Position numbers and translations under genes: made by a program. Positions 1 to 7,961 of a DNA stretch of 13,361 bases are shown piece by piece. The stretch is taken from the NCBI GenBank assembly GCA_020853995.1, contig JADYXV010000378.1, positions 1 through 13,361 on the forward strand. Direction: 5' to 3'. Below the pieces are notes generated by a model. It searched no databases. It worked only from the letters and a program-made list of their open reading frames with translations, and had not been told where the DNA came from. Within the stretch, counting starts at the first letter, position 1. Each line of letters begins with the position of its first letter. The DNA is from Novosphingobium sp. (GTDB lineage Bacteria > Pseudomonadota > Alphaproteobacteria > Sphingomonadales > Sphingomonadaceae).

Positions 1-279
1 AGCTATCTCAAGCAATTGCCGCTGAGCGAGCTCAAGATTGACCGCAGCTTTGTCCAGTTTGCGCATCAAAACCGGGGGGATGGTGCCCTTGTGCGCTCTA
101 CCATCGACCTGGCGCATGAGCTTGGGCTGAAAGTGGTGGCTGAAGGGGTGGAAGATGCAGAGTGCCTGCAATTCCTGACCTCTGTCGGCTGTGACATGGC
201 GCAGGGTTTCCTAATCAGCAAACCCGTTCCGGCGGCTGAAATCTCAGCATTGGTGCGGTTAGATCGGGCAGCGGCCTGA
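1..279 (+). CDS. EAL-domain protein, C-terminal fragment (5' end outside window)
   Basis: The reading frame is open from base 1 and ends at TGA 277-279, so only about 92 C-terminal residues are present. They match the last third of an EAL c-di-GMP phosphodiesterase domain: the catalytic-lysine strand (LKIDRSFV), then the VVAEGVE motif with its conserved glutamate, then the GCDMAQGF motif with its conserved glutamine, and the usual short helical end. EAL domains hydrolyse c-di-GMP to pGpG. The N-terminal part, including the EAL motif and most metal ligands, lies outside, so activity and any fused GGDEF or sensor domain cannot be judged. An internal ATG at 16 exists but is inside the domain and is not a plausible start. 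It lies 138 bases upstream of a second EAL protein on the same strand. The family call is firm; the exact role is unknown. Confidence 0.9.
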   Translation, partial: SYLKQLPLSELKIDRSFVQFAHQNRGDGALVRSTIDLAHELGLKVVAEGVEDAECLQFLTSVGCDMAQGFLISKPVPAAEISALVRLDRAAA

Positions 280-345
280 TGGTAAACCCGGCGTCAACGA
301 TGCTTGCGTGGTCCTGCTAGCGGGCGGGACAAACGCCGGTTCACC

Positions 346-357
346 ATAAACGTTTAT
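346..357. promoter_or_regulatory. 12-bp perfect palindrome ATAAACGTTTAT upstream of the GGDEF/EAL gene
   Basis: ATAAACGTTTAT is a perfect inverted repeat about 60 bases before the chosen start at 418. Its right part, AACGTTTAT, occurs again at 411-419, running into the start codon. It lies between the two c-di-GMP genes, where a promoter or operator for the second gene would be expected. The preceding TTCACCAT resembles, with one mismatch, the TTAACCAT half-site of the alphaproteobacterial cell-cycle regulator CtrA. No regulator is identified, and the site function is inference only. Confidence 0.3.
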
Positions 358-417
358 CATTCCTTTGCGGCGCAGCATTCACAAGCGATGCTGGTACAAG
401 GACCGTCGGGAACGTTT

Positions 418-2181
418 ATGAAGACAAAAGCTAAAGGCCGGGGGCTTAACAGCATACCCAATCGCTTCGGGCTTATGGCGCTCGTCCTTACGTCGCTTGT
501 CGTGCTGGCTGCGCAAAGTCAGTTTACCGGACCGATGACGTGGCAATCAGGCGCGATCTTGGCGGGTTTGGTACTGTTTCCCGCAGTTGTGAACTATCTG
601 GCAGCGCAAAAGTTGACCAGAATGATCGGTTCCTTGCGCGAAAGTACAGAGGCGCTGGTTGCAGGTGATTTCAACAGCCCGGTTGACGTGGACTGTTCAT
701 GCGAGGTGGGCGGCCTTGCCGACGGCTTTCGCGCGATGGTGGAGCGGCTGAACAGCAATATCCTGCGCATGAACGTGCTTGCCTATACCGATGCCATTAC
801 GGGACTTCCCAACCGCTCGGTCATTTCGCACATCCTCAATCTTGCCAGGAAGATGGCTCCGTCCGAATGTGTCGCAACGATGCTGTTCATCGACCTTGAT
901 GGCTTCAAGCGCATTAACGATACGATGGGCCATGATGCGGGTGATGAATTGCTGCGCAGGGCTGCGCAAAGGATCATCGAACGCGGTTTGCAGGTTACCG
1001 GTGCAGACCTGGATCATTGCACCACGACCTTCGGCGAACTGTGCCAGACCTGCCCGACAAAGCCTGTGTTTGCGCGATTTGCCGGTGACGAATTCCTCAT
1101 GCTGTTGCCTGGCCCGCAAAGCAAAGAAGCCATCGAGCAGATCGCCAATCGCATCCGCGACGCGTTCAGCGAAAGCTTTACGATCTTCAACAGTGAAGTC
1201 TTTGTCAGCGCCAGCATGGGCATTGCCCAGTTGCCGCAAGACACGACCAATCCGGAAGAGCTTGTCGCCTATTCCGACATCGCGATGTACGCCGCCAAGG
1301 AAGCTGGCAAGAACGGTCACGTATTTTTCAACCCGGCGTTGAAGGGCAAACTGGACGAACGCGCGTGCATGGAACGCGAGCTTCACCATGCCGTTGAAAA
1401 TGATACCTTGGACCTGCATTTTCAGCCAAAGTTCGATGCGCAGACGTTTGCGGTTACGGGCGTCGAGGCTTTGGCACGGTGGCATTGTCCCGGCATTGGT
1501 GCGGTGTCGCCCGAAGTTTTTGTGCGCATAGCAGAACGGTGCGGATTGATGGTGCCGATGGGCAACGCTATTCTTCGACGCGCGGTCCGGCAGGCCAAGG
1601 TTTGGGCCGATGCTGGGCTAGCCGTTCCGGTTGCGGTCAATGTATCGCCGGTCCAGTTCGAACAGGCCGATTTTGTACCGGTGGTTTTGACGACTTTGGG
1701 AGAAGTTGGACTGTCACCCGACCTGCTTGAGCTGGAAATTACCGAGACTGTTGCGATGGCCGATTTTAACCATACGCGCGAACAGGTTGACGCGCTGCGG
1801 CAGAACGGCGTGCGCGTTTCAATCGATGATTTTGGCAATGGCTACTCGAACCTGTCGCAGTTGGCGCGCCTGCAATACGATTCCCTAAAAGTTGATCGCT
1901 CTTTGGTGGCCAGCATTGGCGAGCCGGGCCGGTCAAATTCGATGTGGCTTGCGATTTTCAACGTGGCCAAGGCGCTGGGACAAAAGATCGTTGCCGAAGG
2001 CATCGAGCAACAGGAGCAAGTTGCATATCTTCGCAAGTTGGGCTGCCATGAGTTTCAAGGCTTTCTGCTGGCCCGTCCAATGGCTGCTGACGAATTTGAA
2101 GCGTGGCTCGTCGGACGGGAAATCAACCCCGTTCATGCACTCGGTGAAATCTTGCAAGAGCGACTCCGGATGCTGGCCTAG
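418..2181 (+). CDS. Membrane-bound HAMP-GGDEF-EAL c-di-GMP enzyme
   Basis: Predicted 587-residue inner-membrane protein. Two hydrophobic segments (about 19-34 and 44-62) are followed by a HAMP-like linker (66-115), a GGDEF domain (about 120-310) and an EAL domain (about 325-572). The cyclase signature is AGDEF (222-226), a tolerated variant, and no RxxD inhibitory site precedes it. The EAL domain keeps EAL (350-352), N408, the ITET segment (441-444), DDFG (470-473), K491, E527 and Q547, so it looks fully competent as a phosphodiesterase. A roughly 25-residue insertion before AGDEF carries H200, C201, C209 and C212. I chose ATG 418 because GGGA sits six bases upstream and the membrane segments follow at once. 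The frame extends to a TTG at 304 and has an ATG at 388, neither with a ribosome-binding site. It converges with the metal-efflux operon. Net activity (synthesis or degradation) cannot be told from sequence. Confidence 0.92.
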   Translation: MKTKAKGRGLNSIPNRFGLMALVLTSLVVLAAQSQFTGPMTWQSGAILAGLVLFPAVVNYLAAQKLTRMIGSLRESTEALVAGDFNSPVDVDCSCEVGGLADGFRAMVERLNSNILRMNVLAYTDAITGLPNRSVISHILNLARKMAPSECVATMLFIDLDGFKRINDTMGHDAGDELLRRAAQRIIERGLQVTGADLDHCTTTFGELCQTCPTKPVFARFAGDEFLMLLPGPQSKEAIEQIANRIRDAFSESFTIFNSEVFVSASMGIAQLPQDTTNPEELVAYSDIAMYAAKEAGKNGHVFFNPALKGKLDERACMERELHHAVENDTLDLHFQPKFDAQTFAVTGVEALARWHCPGIGAVSPEVFVRIAERCGLMVPMGNAILRRAVRQAKVWADAGLAVPVAVNVSPVQFEQADFVPVVLTTLGEVGLSPDLLELEITETVAMADFNHTREQVDALRQNGVRVSIDDFGNGYSNLSQLARLQYDSLKVDRSLVASIGEPGRSNSMWLAIFNVAKALGQKIVAEGIEQQEQVAYLRKLGCHEFQGFLLARPMAADEFEAWLVGREINPVHALGEILQERLRMLA

Positions 2182-2197
2182 GATCAGCAAGCTCCGG
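2166..2197. other. Hairpin at the convergent gene ends
   Basis: CCGGA-TGCTG (2166-2175) can pair with CAGCA and TCCGG (2185-2189 and 2193-2197) around a nine-base loop and a three-base bulge. It overlaps the stop codon of the GGDEF/EAL gene, 15 bases from the stop of the converging czcC-like gene. No T-run follows on either strand, so it is not a canonical rho-independent terminator; it may still help separate the two converging transcripts. Confidence 0.3.
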
Positions 2198-2211
2198 TAC
2201 TGCAAAGGGCG

Positions 2212-3450
2212 TCAGTTTTCGATCTCACTGCCCATCCAGATTACATGAGCATCAATCTGCAGCTTTAGCAGGGAGCGTATGGAGTCAGCACGTGCGGTAA
2301 TTTCCATGCGTCTGGCTTCATGTTCTTGCCGTCGTGCGAGCAAGAGGTCGGACAAATCGATTGCGCCCAGCCGGTAACCGGTGTTGACCCGCGCAGCCGC
2401 GGTCGTGGCAGTGCGTGCGCCAGCATCGAACTTTTCCCATGAGGCCAGACGGTTGCGCGCATCGAGAAGATCTGATTGCGCGGTAGCTTCAACCATCCGC
2501 CGGGTGCTGACCAATTCAAACTGGGCCGCACTTGCTTCAGATGAGGCTTGCTCTGCCGCTGCCTTGCGATAACTGCCGCCCAACGGCATGGAAAAAGTCA
2601 GGCCACCGCCGCGTTCAAGCCCGCCGCGCTCTCTGAATACGCGCACACCAACAGACGGATCGGCAAGACGATCGCGTTGTGCACGTTCTGCAAGGGTTGA
2701 TACGCGTTCTGCTTCACGTTGTGATGCCAGAATTTCGTGGCTGCGCGAAATGACCAGTGCCCGCAGGGCCTCAAGTCCTTCTCTTGGCAATTCGGGCGTA
2801 CCCAGAGCGGGCGGCTCGGGTGTTAGTGGCAAATCAGGAAAGTTGGCAGACAACATCGCGCGGGCGCGCTCAAGATCTGCCAGCGTCCGCGTTGCCTGTC
2901 CACGAGCCTGATCGAGCGCTGCTTGCGTCTGGTCGATTTCGAGCCGCGAGGCATCGCGCAGTTCATGCCTGCGTGATAAAGCGCGGACTTCCTGTTCGAG
3001 AAGATCAACAGTGGCAAGGTCACTGCGTTGCAGTTCTCCGGCGGTGAGCCAGTCGATCCACATTCCGGACAGAACAAGCGCTGTCTGGTGGCGCGCGTCT
3101 TCCATCAGGTTTTGGGCTACTTCGATGCCAAGCTGGCCTGATTTGCGATCAAGGCCCGCCTTTCCCGGAATGCGGATGGCGCGGGTCAGGCTTGCGTCGA
3201 ATTCGTCGTAGCGGCGTTCGCCCGTGATATCACGCGACATGTAGCTGCCGGAAAGCGTGAACTCCTGACTGCCGCGCGCCAGCATGTGGGCAGCGGCACG
3301 CGCGGCCTCGACGCGTTGCGCCGCGCCGGTGACGGATGGATGATTATCCAGCGCCGCCACGACAAGTGGTTCGTCAGGCAAACTCGGGGCAGCAACGGCA
3401 GGGTTGGCAAGGAGCGTTGCGACCAGGGCGCAAAAGGCGGGGCGGTTCAT
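2212..3450 (-). CDS. czcC: Outer membrane efflux factor, TolC/CzcC family
   Basis: Predicted 412-residue outer-membrane channel subunit of a tripartite heavy-metal efflux pump. A signal peptide is visible (MNRPAFCALVATLLANPAVAA, cleavage expected after AVA at about residue 21). The rest is long amphipathic helices rich in Ala, Arg, Glu and Gln in two repeats, as in the outer membrane efflux protein family that trimerises into a periplasm-spanning tunnel. The start at 3450 is chosen because it gives the signal peptide at residue 1, has AAGGA eight bases upstream, and overlaps the stop of the preceding small gene in an ATGA arrangement (3447-3450). The frame continues 21 codons upstream without support. 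It is the last gene of the operon. Length and context fit CzcC/CusC; an N-terminal lipidation cysteine is not seen at the expected place. Metal specificity cannot be derived from this subunit. Confidence 0.88.
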   Translation of the reverse strand: MNRPAFCALVATLLANPAVAAPSLPDEPLVVAALDNHPSVTGAAQRVEAARAAAHMLARGSQEFTLSGSYMSRDITGERRYDEFDASLTRAIRIPGKAGLDRKSGQLGIEVAQNLMEDARHQTALVLSGMWIDWLTAGELQRSDLATVDLLEQEVRALSRRHELRDASRLEIDQTQAALDQARGQATRTLADLERARAMLSANFPDLPLTPEPPALGTPELPREGLEALRALVISRSHEILASQREAERVSTLAERAQRDRLADPSVGVRVFRERGGLERGGGLTFSMPLGGSYRKAAAEQASSEASAAQFELVSTRRMVEATAQSDLLDARNRLASWEKFDAGARTATTAAARVNTGYRLGAIDLSDLLLARRQEHEARRMEITARADSIRSLLKLQIDAHVIWMGSEIEN

Positions 3451-3746
3451 GCCAAACGTCCTTGCGCACTTACGTTCACGGTATGCCAGCGAACAGGCAA
3501 GCGGCGGCGGCACGTACGAGCCACTTCGATCAGGGCGTCAATCATGGTTTCCTCGACCAGAAGTTCAATGCAGGTGCGGCGCAAGCGGCCGGTTACCTTT
3601 TCGCCCAGCCCGGCATCGTCAAAATCACGGCCAAGCACAGCTTCATCGTGCAAATGAATTGGCACGTCGCAGATGGTGCGAAGGGCAGCGGCAATTATGT
3701 CTGCATCGGTGGTGGCGCAATGGAACGACAGGATCATGTCAGACAT
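3447..3746 (-). CDS. DUF3240-like / PII-like small protein of the efflux operon
   Basis: Predicted 99-residue soluble protein with no signal peptide or membrane segment. The start MSDMILSFHC is chosen over an in-frame start 18 codons upstream because AGGGAG lies seven bases before it and the ATG overlaps the pump gene's stop by eight bases. Its own stop overlaps the czcC start in ATGA, so all three are translationally coupled. Predicted order is strand (4-9), helix (14-26), strand (28-34), a polar loop (about 37-52), strand (54-60), helix (62-73), strand (75-85): the beta-alpha-beta-beta-alpha-beta pattern of the ferredoxin-like PII fold. From memory, small proteins of this size between HME-RND pump genes belong to DUF3240 or the PII-NG group; no search was run. 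Possible metal ligands are H9, C10, C27, H31, H33 and D34. A role in gating or sensing for the pump is inference. Confidence 0.72.
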   Translation of the reverse strand: MSDMILSFHCATTDADIIAAALRTICDVPIHLHDEAVLGRDFDDAGLGEKVTGRLRRTCIELLVEETMIDALIEVARTCRRRLPVRWHTVNVSAQGRLA

Positions 3747-6700
3747 TGGCCATCTCCCTGTCCGTGCCGGTGTCGTCACGCTCGTTCGCACTTTCGCCAA
3801 AACGTTCGAACAGGATTGGAAGCAGCACGAGCGTGAGCAGGGTTGAGGTGATCAGTCCGCCGATAACCACGATTGCCAGTGGACGCTGGATTTCCGAGCC
3901 GGGGCCGCTGGCAAAAAGCAATGGAACAAGGCCGAAGGCGGTAATGCTGGCAGTCATAAGCACCGGTCGCAAGCGGCGCTCGGCACCGATGCGCACGGCC
4001 TGCGCCATCGTCATGCCTTCATAGCGCAATTGCCGGAAACATGAAACTAGGACGAGACCATTGAGCACCGCAATTCCCAGCAGCGCGATGAAACCTACCG
4101 ATGCCGGAACAGAGAGATATTCGCCTGATACCCAGAGCGAAATAAGGCCGCCCACCATGGCAAAGGGGATATTGCCCAGAATGAGCAGCGACGCCCGCAT
4201 CGAGCGCAGAGTGGCCAGCAGAACCAGCAAGATCAGGCCCAAAGCAATCGGGATTACGGTCATCAGGCGGGCCGAGGCTCGCTGTTGATTTTCAAACTGG
4301 CCGCCCCAGACGATGCGATATCCAGCAGGAAGAACAACATCCTTGGTCACGCGGGCCTTGGATTCATCAACAAAGCTGACAAGATCGCGACCTGACACAA
4401 ATGCCTGGACCAAAGCAAAGCGTGAGCCGTTTTCGTGGTCCATCTTTACCGGGCCACTGGTTTTTTCAATCCTTGCCATATCGCTTACCCGGGCAAGCGT
4501 TCCACCCGGTGTCAGCAATTGCAGGTCGGCAAAACGGGCCGGATCGCTGCGCAGTGTTTCATCGCCCCTGATCATGATCGGAATCCGGCGCTGGCCCTCA
4601 AGCACATTGCCTGCGTTCATGCCTTCAATCTGAGCGCGCAATGCGTCCTGCAATTGATCAACCGGCATACCGAACCGTCCGGCATTGGCATGGTCGATAT
4701 CAAGTTGCAGATAATCGACGCTATCGTTGGCCACGGTCAAGACTTCTGTGGCACCCGGAACGCCTTCGATTGTTTTCTGGATCTTGCCTGCAAGATCCGA
4801 GAGCACTGCCTTGTCCGGACCAAAAATCTTCACCGCCAGATCGCCGCGCGAGCCCGTCAGCATTTCCGATACGCGCATTTCGATGGGTTGGGTAAAGCTT
4901 GTCTCGATGCCCGGCAGCCCATCAGTGGCCTTGCGCAGTTCGGCGATCACGAAATCCTTATTGCCGCGCCATTCGGATTGCGGCTTCAAACGGATGAAGC
5001 TGTCTGTTTCATTCAGCCCCATCGGATCGAGGCCGAGTTCATCGGAACCGACACGCGCGATTACATCGGCCACTTCGGGCACCGAAAGCAGCGCGCGTTG
5101 GACTGCGAGATCCCCGTCGACCGACTTTGCGAGGTTGATCGAGGGCAATTTCGTCAACTGGACGATAACCGAGCCTTCATCCATCGTGGGCATGAAGGTT
5201 TTACCAACACCGGCATATGCAAGCCCTGCGAGCAACAGGCCAAGACCGGAGAGGCCATAGACCAGTTTCTTACGGGCGAAGGCCGCCGTCAGCATAGTGT
5301 GATAGCGCGGTGCTAGCCAACGCATCAGCGCAGGCTCTTGATGGTGACCGGAGCGCAGTCCCAGCGATGACAGCACCGGTACGAGAGTGATCGCCACGAT
5401 CAGCGATCCGGCAAGGGCAAAGACGATTGTCAGCGCTACAGGCGCAAACAGTTTCCCTTCAAGCCCTTCAAGCGCAAGTAGCGGAAGAAAGACAAGGGCG
5501 ATGATGGCAATACCGGCAGAGACGGGAACGACCACATCGGCGGTTGCGCGGTAGACCAGATTAAGTCCGGGCGTGTGATCATCCTTCCGCGCGCCTAGAC
5601 GTTCGACAATGTTTTCAACCACCACAACCGCGCCATCGACAAGCATGCCGATTGCGATGGCAAGCCCCCCCAAACTCATCAGATTGGCTGATAGACCGAA
5701 CGCCTGCATGAACAGGAAAGTGATAAGCGCCGACATTGGCAGAGTGGCAGCAACAATGGCCGCTGCGCGCCAATCGCCCAAAAACACGATGAGCAAGATC
5801 ACTACGAGAACCGTCGCTTCCAGAAGTGCCTTTTCAACCGTGCCGACTGCGCGCGAGATCAGATCGGACCGGTCATAGAAGACGTCGACTGATGTACCGG
5901 CAGGTAAGCCGCTTTCGATTTCGGCAAGGCGGGTGCGGATGCCGTCAACCACCGTGCGGGCATCTGCACCACGTAGAGCAATGACAAGACCCTGTACGGC
6001 TTCGCCCTGTCCGTTGCGGGTGACTGCCCCATAGCGGGTGAGGCTGCCTGCACCGACGCTGGCCACGTCAGAGACGCGTGTTATTCGGCCGTCGCGACTG
6101 GCCACTACTAGGCCGGCAAGATCTTCGACTGATTGCATCGCGCCGACCGAACGGACAATAAGCGATTCCTCACCGCTGGTCAGTCTGCCCGCGCCATCGT
6201 TGCGGTTGCCACTTTCAATGGCGGTTTGCAGATCGGATACGGTCAGCTTTGCAGCGGCCAGCGCAACCGGATCCGGGCGCACTTCGAATGTGCGGACAAA
6301 ACCGCCCAAAGCGTTCACATCAGCCACACCGTGAACAGTTCGCAAGGCAGGGCGGATTGTCCAATCGAGCAATTCACGCTTTTGCTGAAGCGAAAGCGGG
6401 CCTTCGATGGTGAACATGTAAACGTCGGAAAGCGGCGTCGAGATCGGGGCGAGACCGCCGGAAACCGCACCCGGCATGTCTGCCAGCACACCTGACAAGC
6501 GTTCTGCCACTTGCTGGCGTGCCCAATAGATATCGGTGCCGTCGGAAAAATCGATAGTGATGTCGGCGATGGCATATTTGGCGGTAGAACGCAGGACTGC
6601 TTGATTGGGGATGCCCAAAAGCTCGGTCTCGATTGGTGTGATGACCCTGCTTTCCACCTCTTCCGGGGTCATCCCCGGGGCCTTGAGGATGATCTTGACC

Positions 6701-6837
6701 TGTGTCTGGGCGATATTGGGATAAGCATCGACCGGCAACCGGATGAACGCCCACGCGCCCAAAGCGGCTACAACCAGCGACAAGGCAATCACCAGCATCC
6801 GCCGTGACAGGGACTGAGCGACGATCTGTTGAAGCAT
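3739..6837 (-). CDS. czcA: HME-RND heavy-metal efflux pump, CzcA-like inner membrane subunit
   Basis: Predicted 1032-residue RND transporter that uses the proton gradient to export metal cations through the adaptor and outer membrane channel. The usual layout is present: TM1 (about 14-33), a large periplasmic porter region, TM2-TM6 (about 340-490) with a second half of the same plan (TM7 near 525-543, TM8-TM12 from about 860 on). TM4 contains D401 and E408, equivalent to the proton-relay acids of CusA (D405, E412) and CzcA (D408, E415). The CzcA DFG triplet just before is A395-I396-G397 here. The porter segment 648-673 (QPIEMR...AVKIFG) resembles the divalent-cation branch rather than the Met-lined Cu/Ag branch, so Zn, Co, Cd or Ni is likelier than Cu or Ag. 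The start is five bases after the adaptor stop. Family certain; substrate uncertain. Confidence 0.95.
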   Translation of the reverse strand: MLQQIVAQSLSRRMLVIALSLVVAALGAWAFIRLPVDAYPNIAQTQVKIILKAPGMTPEEVESRVITPIETELLGIPNQAVLRSTAKYAIADITIDFSDGTDIYWARQQVAERLSGVLADMPGAVSGGLAPISTPLSDVYMFTIEGPLSLQQKRELLDWTIRPALRTVHGVADVNALGGFVRTFEVRPDPVALAAAKLTVSDLQTAIESGNRNDGAGRLTSGEESLIVRSVGAMQSVEDLAGLVVASRDGRITRVSDVASVGAGSLTRYGAVTRNGQGEAVQGLVIALRGADARTVVDGIRTRLAEIESGLPAGTSVDVFYDRSDLISRAVGTVEKALLEATVLVVILLIVFLGDWRAAAIVAATLPMSALITFLFMQAFGLSANLMSLGGLAIAIGMLVDGAVVVVENIVERLGARKDDHTPGLNLVYRATADVVVPVSAGIAIIALVFLPLLALEGLEGKLFAPVALTIVFALAGSLIVAITLVPVLSSLGLRSGHHQEPALMRWLAPRYHTMLTAAFARKKLVYGLSGLGLLLAGLAYAGVGKTFMPTMDEGSVIVQLTKLPSINLAKSVDGDLAVQRALLSVPEVADVIARVGSDELGLDPMGLNETDSFIRLKPQSEWRGNKDFVIAELRKATDGLPGIETSFTQPIEMRVSEMLTGSRGDLAVKIFGPDKAVLSDLAGKIQKTIEGVPGATEVLTVANDSVDYLQLDIDHANAGRFGMPVDQLQDALRAQIEGMNAGNVLEGQRRIPIMIRGDETLRSDPARFADLQLLTPGGTLARVSDMARIEKTSGPVKMDHENGSRFALVQAFVSGRDLVSFVDESKARVTKDVVLPAGYRIVWGGQFENQQRASARLMTVIPIALGLILLVLLATLRSMRASLLILGNIPFAMVGGLISLWVSGEYLSVPASVGFIALLGIAVLNGLVLVSCFRQLRYEGMTMAQAVRIGAERRLRPVLMTASITAFGLVPLLFASGPGSEIQRPLAIVVIGGLITSTLLTLVLLPILFERFGESANERDDTGTDREMANV

Positions 6838-6842
6838 GGCGC

Positions 6843-7946
6843 TTACTGAGCCAGTATCAGCGCTTTGAGCGCACTTGTTCCAGAGACGACGACACGTTCG
6901 CCGACGCCAAGTCCTTCAAGTATGACCACGCCCTTGGCGTCCGCGGCGGCGGCTTTGACGGCCCTGCGCGCATATCCGTCCTTTGCTGCCACAAACACGA
7001 CATCGCGCCCATCGATTGACGCCAGAGCTGCGGCAGGAACCGTAACCGCTTTGACAGGTGCAGGCCCAAAGACGGTGACTGTGGCGTTCCGGCCCGCCAG
7101 GATGCCGGGGCCGGCCGGCAGACTGGCTCTGAGCGTTCCTGAACGGCTCGCCGGATCAATTGTTGACCCGATGGAAGTGACGGTACCGGAAAGTTCGCCC
7201 AGCCGCACGGTCATGCCGGGGCGCAAGGTTCCGACAAGGTTTTCGGGCACTTGTGCGATCACCTCATACTTGCCGTCGGCGTCGATCACATAGGGAGCAG
7301 TCATCCCGTCAACCGGATTTCCGGCAACAATATCGGCATGCGTAACACGACCTGAAATGGGCGCAGACAGGGTGTATGTGCCCGTATTACCGCTTCCCCC
7401 GACCATCCGCAGTATCCGCGATTTTTCGGAAACATCGACGCGGGCTTCGGCAGCAAGTGCCTGGGCCTCATCGGCGCGGGCGCCCGCGATGATACCTTCC
7501 CTGCTAAGTTTGGCAAGGCGTGCCGCAGATGCTTGCGAGACGCCAAGCCGGGCATTTGCGCGCGACAAGTCAGCACCGATCGTCAAGACATCACGGCTGA
7601 CAATCACGGCGAGTGGTTGGCCTGCGCGGACCATGTCACCTTCGTTGACGAAAGTGCGTTGGACAGTTCCGGGCAATGTTGCAGCCACGGCAACCCGCGC
7701 GTTGGGCGGCGGGGAAATAGTGGCAGGCAACTGTGCCAGGGGAACTTCAGAGGCAACGGTCGCAGCAGCCAGCGTAATCCCGAGCAAACGGGTCTTGTCA
7801 GCGTTTACTGCCAGAAAATCGGGATTGGCGTTCGCCTGTTCTGCCGCGTCCGTTTCGACAGGAGGCGCGTCGGACGAGAGTGTCCACCATCCACCAAGTG
7901 TAATAGCCAGCAGCGCGACGCCGCTTAAAATAATGTTTCTGCCCAT
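6843..7946 (-). CDS. czcB: RND periplasmic adaptor (membrane fusion protein), CzcB-like
   Basis: Predicted 367-residue adaptor joining the inner-membrane pump to the outer-membrane channel. An N-terminal hydrophobic segment (residues 4-24) anchors it or acts as a signal. The half-lipoyl motif (GTVQRTFVNEGDMVRAGQPL, 93-112) is followed by an Ala-rich helical hairpin (about 120-180), the second lipoyl half (191-210, LSAPISGRV), and beta-barrel and membrane-proximal domains to the end. No His-rich metal-binding extension of the kind seen in some CzcB and SilB proteins is present. I chose ATG 7946 since the hydrophobic segment follows directly. ATG 7976 (weak AGG upstream) and TTG 7995-7997 are in-frame alternatives; neither start has a strong ribosome-binding site. 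It lies downstream of the kinase gene, and three TGACRT repeats occupy the gap. Confidence 0.9.
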   Translation of the reverse strand: MGRNIILSGVALLAITLGGWWTLSSDAPPVETDAAEQANANPDFLAVNADKTRLLGITLAAATVASEVPLAQLPATISPPPNARVAVAATLPGTVQRTFVNEGDMVRAGQPLAVIVSRDVLTIGADLSRANARLGVSQASAARLAKLSREGIIAGARADEAQALAAEARVDVSEKSRILRMVGGSGNTGTYTLSAPISGRVTHADIVAGNPVDGMTAPYVIDADGKYEVIAQVPENLVGTLRPGMTVRLGELSGTVTSIGSTIDPASRSGTLRASLPAGPGILAGRNATVTVFGPAPVKAVTVPAAALASIDGRDVVFVAAKDGYARRAVKAAAADAKGVVILEGLGVGERVVVSGTSALKALILAQ

Positions 7947-7961
7947 ATCTACCCGCTTAAG

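Noticed and set aside
304..417. N-terminal extension of the GGDEF/EAL protein from TTG 304 or ATG 388
   Set aside because: No ribosome-binding site at either, the peptide is low in family character, and the region holds palindromic and repeat DNA better read as regulatory.
697..1485. Minus-strand open frame of 262 codons opposite the GGDEF region
   Set aside because: Antisense to conserved GGDEF/EAL motifs; no recognisable domain.
4435..5316. Long plus-strand open frame of 293 codons opposite the pump gene
   Set aside because: It lies wholly antisense to a well-conserved RND pump, has no recognisable domain and its composition (many His, Cys and Arg) is that of a reversed GC-rich gene.
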